64,000 nucleotides of DNA from the NCBI RefSeq assembly GCF_001984125.1, contig NZ_MTQL01000006.1, forward strand, positions 806,001-870,000, written 5' to 3'. Origin of the DNA: Leifsonia sp. ALI-44-B. Lineage in GTDB: Bacteria; Actinomycetota; Actinomycetes; Actinomycetales; Microbacteriaceae. The translations under genes were made by a program, and so were the position numbers. Numbering within the stretch: position 1 is the first letter of the stretch; the number at the start of each line of letters is the position of its first letter. This document shows, piece by piece, positions 60,183-64,000 of this stretch. Below the pieces are notes generated by a model that was given only the letters and a program-made list of their open reading frames with translations, had not been told where the DNA came from and did no database searches.

Positions 60183-61898
60183 CTAAATACCGAGCTGGAT
60201 GCCCGCTCCCGGGATGGCCTCGAGAAGCGCCTTGGTGTACTCCTGCTGCGGGTTCTCGAACACCTCGTCGGTGGTCGCGGCTTCGACGATCTTGCCGGAC
60301 TGCATGACGGCCACGTTGTCTGCGATCACGCGCACGACCGCGAGGTCGTGGGTGATGAACAGGTACGTGAGCTTCAGCTCTTCCTGCAGCTCGGCGAGCA
60401 GCTGGAGGATCTGCGCCTGCACGAGCACGTCGAGCGCCGAGACGGCCTCGTCGAGGATGACGATGTCGGGCTTCAGGGCCAGTGCACGCGCGATGGCGAT
60501 GCGCTGACGCTGTCCGCCGGACAGCTCGTTCGGGTAACGCGAGACCACCATTTGCGGCAGCGACACCTGGTCGAGCAGCTCTTTCACGCGGGCGCGCTGC
60601 GTCTTGCGGTCGCCGACCTTGTGCACGCGCAGCGGCTCGGAGATGATGTTGCCGATCGACTGCAGCGGGTTAAGCGAGCCATACGGGTCTTGGAACACGG
60701 GCTGCATGCGGCGACGCAGCGCCAGCAGCTCGCGGCCCTTGAGCCCGTTGATGGTGTCGCCGTCGATGACGATGTTGCCCGACGTGGCTTCTTCGAGCTT
60801 CAGCAGCATCTTGGCCACGGTCGACTTGCCCGAACCGGACTCGCCGACGAGAGCCGTGGTGGTGCCGCGCTCGACGTTGAAGCTGACCTTGTCGACCGCG
60901 GTGAAGTCGATCGACCGGCCGGAACCCTGACGGATCTTGAACACCTTGGTGACGTCGTCGACCACGATCGCGTTGCCGCGGTGACCCTCGGCCGCCTGCG
61001 CCTCGGCCCGCGACGCCGCCTGGGCGATGAGGTCGAGGTTGCTGTCGGCTTCTGGGCGGTGCTGGATGTCGACGAGGTCGGCACCGGTGGCCTGGATGCG
61101 GCGCGACGCCAGGCTGGGCGCTGCGGCCACCAGCCGCTGCGTGTAGGGGTGCAGCGGGTTCTGCAGGATCTCGACCGACGGACCCGACTCGACGACCTGA
61201 CCCTTGTACATGACGACGAGCTGCTCGGCGCGCTCTGCAGCGAGACCGAGGTCGTGCGTGATGAAGATCACGGCCGTGTTCGAGTCGCGCGTGAGCGTTT
61301 CGAGGTGGTCGAGGATGACGCGCTGCACCGTGACGTCGAGAGCCGAGGTGGGCTCGTCGGCGATCAGGAGCTTCGGGTTGGCCGCGAGGCCCATGCCGAT
61401 GAGCACGCGCTGACGCATGCCGCCCGAGAACTGGTGCGGGTACTGCTTGAGGCGGCGCTCGGCATCCGAGAGACCGGCCTCTTTCAGCACCTCGATGGCG
61501 CGCTTCTTGACGTCTTTGCGACCCTTGGCGATGCCGTTGGCGCGGACCGCTTCTTCGACCTGGAAGCCGATGTTCCACACCGGGTTGAGGTTCGACATCG
61601 GGTCCTGCGGCACGAAACCGATCTGGCTTCCGCGGATGTCTTCCATCTTCTTCTCGGAGACCTTGGTGAGGTCGACACCGTCGAAGAAGATCTCGCCACC
61701 CGTGATCTTGCCGCTGCCGGGGAGCAGGTTGATGATGGCCGAGGCCGTCGTCGACTTGCCCGAGCCGGACTCGCCGACGATCGCGAGGGTCTGGCCCGCG
61801 TTGAGCGTGAGGTTCGCGCTGCGGACAGCCTTCACCTCACCGTCTTGCGTGCGGAACGAGACGTCGAGGTTCTTGATCTGGAGGAGTGGTTCGGTCAT
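60183..61898 (-). CDS. Peptide/nickel-type ABC transporter, double ATP-binding protein
   Basis: A 571-residue fusion of the two nucleotide-binding domains of an Opp/Dpp-type importer. The first half has Walker A GESGSGKSTTAS, signature FSGGMRQRVLIGM and Walker B LLIADEPTSALDV; the second half has GESGSGKSTVAKML, LSGGQRQRIAIARAL and IVILDEAVSALDV. Each half carries the DppD/DppF-type C-terminal segment (NPLHPYTQRLVAAAP; NPQQEYTKALLEAIPG). The second Walker B has A for P/T (DEAVSALD), a common variation. The ATG overlaps the permease stop (ATGA). It is the last gene of the operon, closed by the terminator at 60097-60132. Confidence 0.95.
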   Translation of the reverse strand: MTEPLLQIKNLDVSFRTQDGEVKAVRSANLTLNAGQTLAIVGESGSGKSTTASAIINLLPGSGKITGGEIFFDGVDLTKVSEKKMEDIRGSQIGFVPQDPMSNLNPVWNIGFQVEEAVRANGIAKGRKDVKKRAIEVLKEAGLSDAERRLKQYPHQFSGGMRQRVLIGMGLAANPKLLIADEPTSALDVTVQRVILDHLETLTRDSNTAVIFITHDLGLAAERAEQLVVMYKGQVVESGPSVEILQNPLHPYTQRLVAAAPSLASRRIQATGADLVDIQHRPEADSNLDLIAQAASRAEAQAAEGHRGNAIVVDDVTKVFKIRQGSGRSIDFTAVDKVSFNVERGTTTALVGESGSGKSTVAKMLLKLEEATSGNIVIDGDTINGLKGRELLALRRRMQPVFQDPYGSLNPLQSIGNIISEPLRVHKVGDRKTQRARVKELLDQVSLPQMVVSRYPNELSGGQRQRIAIARALALKPDIVILDEAVSALDVLVQAQILQLLAELQEELKLTYLFITHDLAVVRVIADNVAVMQSGKIVEAATTDEVFENPQQEYTKALLEAIPGAGIQLGI

Positions 61899-62851
61899 CG
61901 CAGTGCCCTCGCCTTCGGGTCGAGTGCGTCGCGAACGGTCTCACCGAGCATGATGAAGGCGAGGACCGTGAGCGACAGAGCGAGTGACGGGTAGATCAGC
62001 ACCTGGGGAGCCTGGCGCAGAGTGGTCTGGGCCTGGCCGATGTCATTACCCCAGGACATGACGCTCGAGGGCAATCCGACACCCAGGAAGGACAGCGTCG
62101 CCTCGGCGACGATGGCCGACGCCAGCGAGATCGTCGTGATGACGATGACGGGGGCGATCGAGTTGGGCAGCACGTGCTTCCACAGGATATTGAAGCGCTT
62201 GACGCCGATGGCCGTTGCAGCCGTGACGTAGTCGGCGTTCTTCACCCGCAGGATCTCCGACCGGAGCACACGGGCCGTCGCCGGCCAGGCGAAGATTCCG
62301 ATGGCGAGCGAGATCACCCACACGTTGCGGTTCGAGGAGAAGACCGACATGATCACGACGGCCGCGAGGATGTAAGGAATCGAGAAGAAGATGTCACCGG
62401 CGCGCGACAGGACGGCGTCGATCCATCCACCGTAGAAACCGGCGAACGCACCGAACAGGATGCCGAGCGTGAACACCAGCACGGTCACGATGATGCCGAC
62501 CGAGAGCGACGTCGACGTGCCGTAGATGATGCGCGCGAAGACGTCGCAACCCTGGCGCGTGAAGCCCAGGATGTGACCCTCGCTCGGGCCCGCGTTGCTG
62601 TTCGACAGCTCGCAGTTGTCGTTCGGCGCGGTCTGCGTGAACAGACCGGGGAACAGAGCGACGATCACGACGAGCAGGATGATGACGGACGAGATCCAGA
62701 ACATCGGGCGGCCCCGCAGATCGCGCCAGGCGTCGATCCAGAGGTTGGACGGCTTGCCGTCGGTTTTGACGGAGTCGATGGCGACGAGAGGGGTCTCCTC
62801 GAGCGGCGCGACGAAGTGCCCGGGTGAGGGCTTCTGTGTGCTATTTGGCAT
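61895..62851 (-). CDS. Peptide/nickel-type ABC transporter permease (DppC-like)
   Basis: A 318-residue permease with an N-terminal OppC-type segment (AWRDLRGRPMFWISSVIILLVVIVALFPGLF) and a BPD transmembrane domain with five helices; LRSEILRVKNADYVTAATAIGVKRFNILWKHVLPNS is the EAA-loop that contacts the ATPase. A C-terminal GETVRDALDPKARALR is the family end. An extracytoplasmic loop holds Cys and Asn (DNCELSNSNAGPSEGH and TRQGCDVFARI). The ATG overlaps the preceding permease gene by 11 bases and its stop overlaps the ATPase start. Confidence 0.95.
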   Translation of the reverse strand: MPNSTQKPSPGHFVAPLEETPLVAIDSVKTDGKPSNLWIDAWRDLRGRPMFWISSVIILLVVIVALFPGLFTQTAPNDNCELSNSNAGPSEGHILGFTRQGCDVFARIIYGTSTSLSVGIIVTVLVFTLGILFGAFAGFYGGWIDAVLSRAGDIFFSIPYILAAVVIMSVFSSNRNVWVISLAIGIFAWPATARVLRSEILRVKNADYVTAATAIGVKRFNILWKHVLPNSIAPVIVITTISLASAIVAEATLSFLGVGLPSSVMSWGNDIGQAQTTLRQAPQVLIYPSLALSLTVLAFIMLGETVRDALDPKARALR

Positions 62852-63770
62852 AACGGATCCTTGGGTCGAGCACTGCGTAGAGCAGATCGACTAAGAGGTT
62901 GACGACCAGGTAGATCAGGACCATGACGGTGACGAAGGACACGACGGTGGGTCCTTCACCCTTCAGGATGGCCTGGTAGAGCGTGCGACCGACACCGGGC
63001 ACGTTGAAGATGCCCTCGGTCACAGTGGCGCCCACCAGCAGAACACCGAAGTCGGTACCCAGGTAGGTGACGACGGGGATCAGGGAGTTGCGCAGGATGT
63101 GCACGGGGACGATGCGCTTCGAGGAGAGACCCTTGCTGTACGCGGTGCGCACGAAGTCGAGGTTCTTGGTCTCGATGACCGAGGAGCGCGTCAGGCGCAC
63201 GATCTGGGCGAAGCTGATGCTCGCCAGCACAAGGGCCGGCAGGATCAAGTCCTGTATCGGTGCACCTGCGCCGACGGTGGGCCGGAACCATCCGAGTGCG
63301 ATGCCCAGGAAGTACTGGCCCAGGAACGCCGTGACGAAGATCGGCAGCGAGATGAGGATCAGGCTAACGACGAGGGCGCTCGCGTCGAAGATGCCGCCCT
63401 TGCGGATACCCGAGACGAGACCGATCAGGATGCCGGCGATCATCTCGAACAGGAGGGCGAGGATCGCGAGGCGGATCGTGACCGGGAAGGTCTGCGCCAG
63501 GATCTCGGTGACCGGCTGACCGGAGTAGGAGACGCCGAAGTCGAAGCGGAAGATGCCGCCGAGGTAGTAGAGGTACTGAACGAAGAACGGTTCGTTCAAG
63601 TGGTATTGCTCACGCAGCTGCTCGAGCAGCGCGGGGTTGGGGGTCTTGTCGCCGAAGAGCGCCAACAGCGGGTCTCCGGGCATGGCGAAGACCATGAAAT
63701 AAATCAAGAACGTTGTTCCCAGCAAGACTGGGATCGCCTGCAGGAGGCGGAACAGGATATATCGGGCCAT
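62841..63770 (-). CDS. Peptide/nickel-type ABC transporter permease (DppB-like)
   Basis: A 309-residue permease starting MARYILFRLLQAIPVLLGTTFLIYFMVFAMPGDP, the classic OppB/DppB beginning. The coupling loop is TRSSVIETKNLDFVRTAYSKGLSSKRIVPVHILRNSLIP, and GATVTEGIFNVPGVGRTLYQAI and VNLLVDLLYAVLDPRIRYAK close the domain. It follows the solute-binding protein gene by 162 bases with two hairpins in between and overlaps the DppC-like gene. Confidence 0.95.
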   Translation of the reverse strand: MARYILFRLLQAIPVLLGTTFLIYFMVFAMPGDPLLALFGDKTPNPALLEQLREQYHLNEPFFVQYLYYLGGIFRFDFGVSYSGQPVTEILAQTFPVTIRLAILALLFEMIAGILIGLVSGIRKGGIFDASALVVSLILISLPIFVTAFLGQYFLGIALGWFRPTVGAGAPIQDLILPALVLASISFAQIVRLTRSSVIETKNLDFVRTAYSKGLSSKRIVPVHILRNSLIPVVTYLGTDFGVLLVGATVTEGIFNVPGVGRTLYQAILKGEGPTVVSFVTVMVLIYLVVNLLVDLLYAVLDPRIRYAK

Positions 63771-63856
63771 ATCCTAGCTCGCCGTTCCTTGGTGCTTACT
63801 CATGTGAAGTTGAACCTATCTTTGAGGGCGATTGCGCCGCTGGTGGCGGACGCGTC

Positions 63857-63888
63857 GTGGGGCGGCAGCGGGTAAGCTGCCGCCCCAC
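63857..63888 (-). terminator. Strong intercistronic hairpin between the solute-binding protein and permease genes
   Basis: GTGGGGCGGCAGC, 6-base loop, GCTGCCGCCCCAC: a perfect 13-bp stem. Within an ABC importer operon such hairpins usually give partial termination or stabilise the upstream message, so that the binding protein exceeds the permeases. Confidence 0.75.
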
Positions 63889-63907
63889 ATCGCTAGCTGG
63901 TGGAACG

Positions 63908-63924
63908 TGACGGTCAAACCGTCA
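63908..63924. promoter_or_regulatory. Small inverted repeat directly after the solute-binding protein gene
   Basis: TGACGGT, CAA, ACCGTCA: a 7-bp stem with a 3-base loop, nine bases past the stop of the binding-protein gene and 19 bases before the larger hairpin on the minus strand. Confidence 0.45.
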
Positions 63925-63932
63925 GACTACTA

Positions 63933-64000
63933 CTAGCCCTTGGTCACGTCATAGTAGAGCGGAACGGAGTTCCAGCCGAACTTGACGTTGTCGACATCCT
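63933..64000 (-). CDS. Solute-binding protein of the ABC importer, C-terminal end only
   Basis: Only the last 22 residues are in the window, reading DVDNVKFGWNSVPLYYDVTKG before the stop. A final strand of the form F-x-W-x...YDVxK is common at the end of family 5 extracellular solute-binding proteins. The position directly upstream of DppB-like and DppC-like genes supports this. The gene runs out of the right edge of the window. Confidence 0.75.
   Translation of the reverse strand, partial: DVDNVKFGWNSVPLYYDVTKG

Overview
The window is high-GC DNA with dense gene packing, frequent GTG starts and many ATGA/GTGA gene overlaps. It suggests an actinobacterium, most likely a member of the Microbacteriaceae. 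Supporting clues are the DUF7882-type protein at 11111-11461, the AdnAB helicase-nuclease pair, DUF3107 and DUF3117 proteins, the succinylase lysine pathway (DapC, DapD, DapE) and UPF0182. No phage, insertion sequence, integrase or CRISPR array is visible. The window looks like core chromosome.

Layout. 3-6568: a cell-surface glycopolymer locus. An ABC exporter (permease plus ATPase) on the + strand faces a convergent minus-strand operon of two GT2 glycosyltransferases, a CDP-alcohol phosphotransferase and a CDP-glycerol glycerophosphotransferase. 6712-16256: a membrane-anchored HtrA-type protease, an aminotransferase, a nitrilase-family amidase, small stress proteins (a 54-residue membrane protein and CsbD), an octamer tandem repeat, a CinA-like protein, a Tat-exported phosphoesterase, an initiator tRNA and a methyltransferase. 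16434-37232: an ancient actinobacterial block whose order matches, as I remember it, Mycobacterium tuberculosis Rv3193c-Rv3211: UPF0182, PDZ/Lon-type protease, DUF2342 protein, cyclodehydratase-like zinc protein, UvrD2, NudC, AdnB, AdnA, DUF3107, ferritin-like protein and a DEAD-box helicase. The whiB7 gene usual next to uvrD2 is absent, and a predicted pseudokinase is present. 37379-53352: a PHP phosphoesterase, a membrane-anchored EEP-fold enzyme and aminopeptidase P. Then comes a second block resembling Rv1177-Rv1232c: MgtE-N/CBS protein, DUF1003, Mrp, TatB, O-methyltransferase, DUF3117, DapE/DapD, citrate synthase and DapC/ferredoxin. 53402-57151: an EfeUOB iron-uptake operon behind a DtxR/IdeR-like palindrome. 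57309-64000: TypA, a PH-domain membrane protein and an oligopeptide-type ABC importer operon cut by the window edge.

Signals that cross gene boundaries. (1) The heptamer GGATGTC/GACATCC occurs 41 times by my eye count, in all three reading frames and between genes. (2) The related GGATGY hexamer forms the arms of several intergenic hairpins or terminators, a design known from DNA uptake sequences elsewhere. (3) At least ten genes carry a TANNNT -10 box ending exactly six bases before the start codon, which predicts leaderless mRNAs. These three observations, with the pseudokinase and the octamer repeat, are the parts most worth following up.
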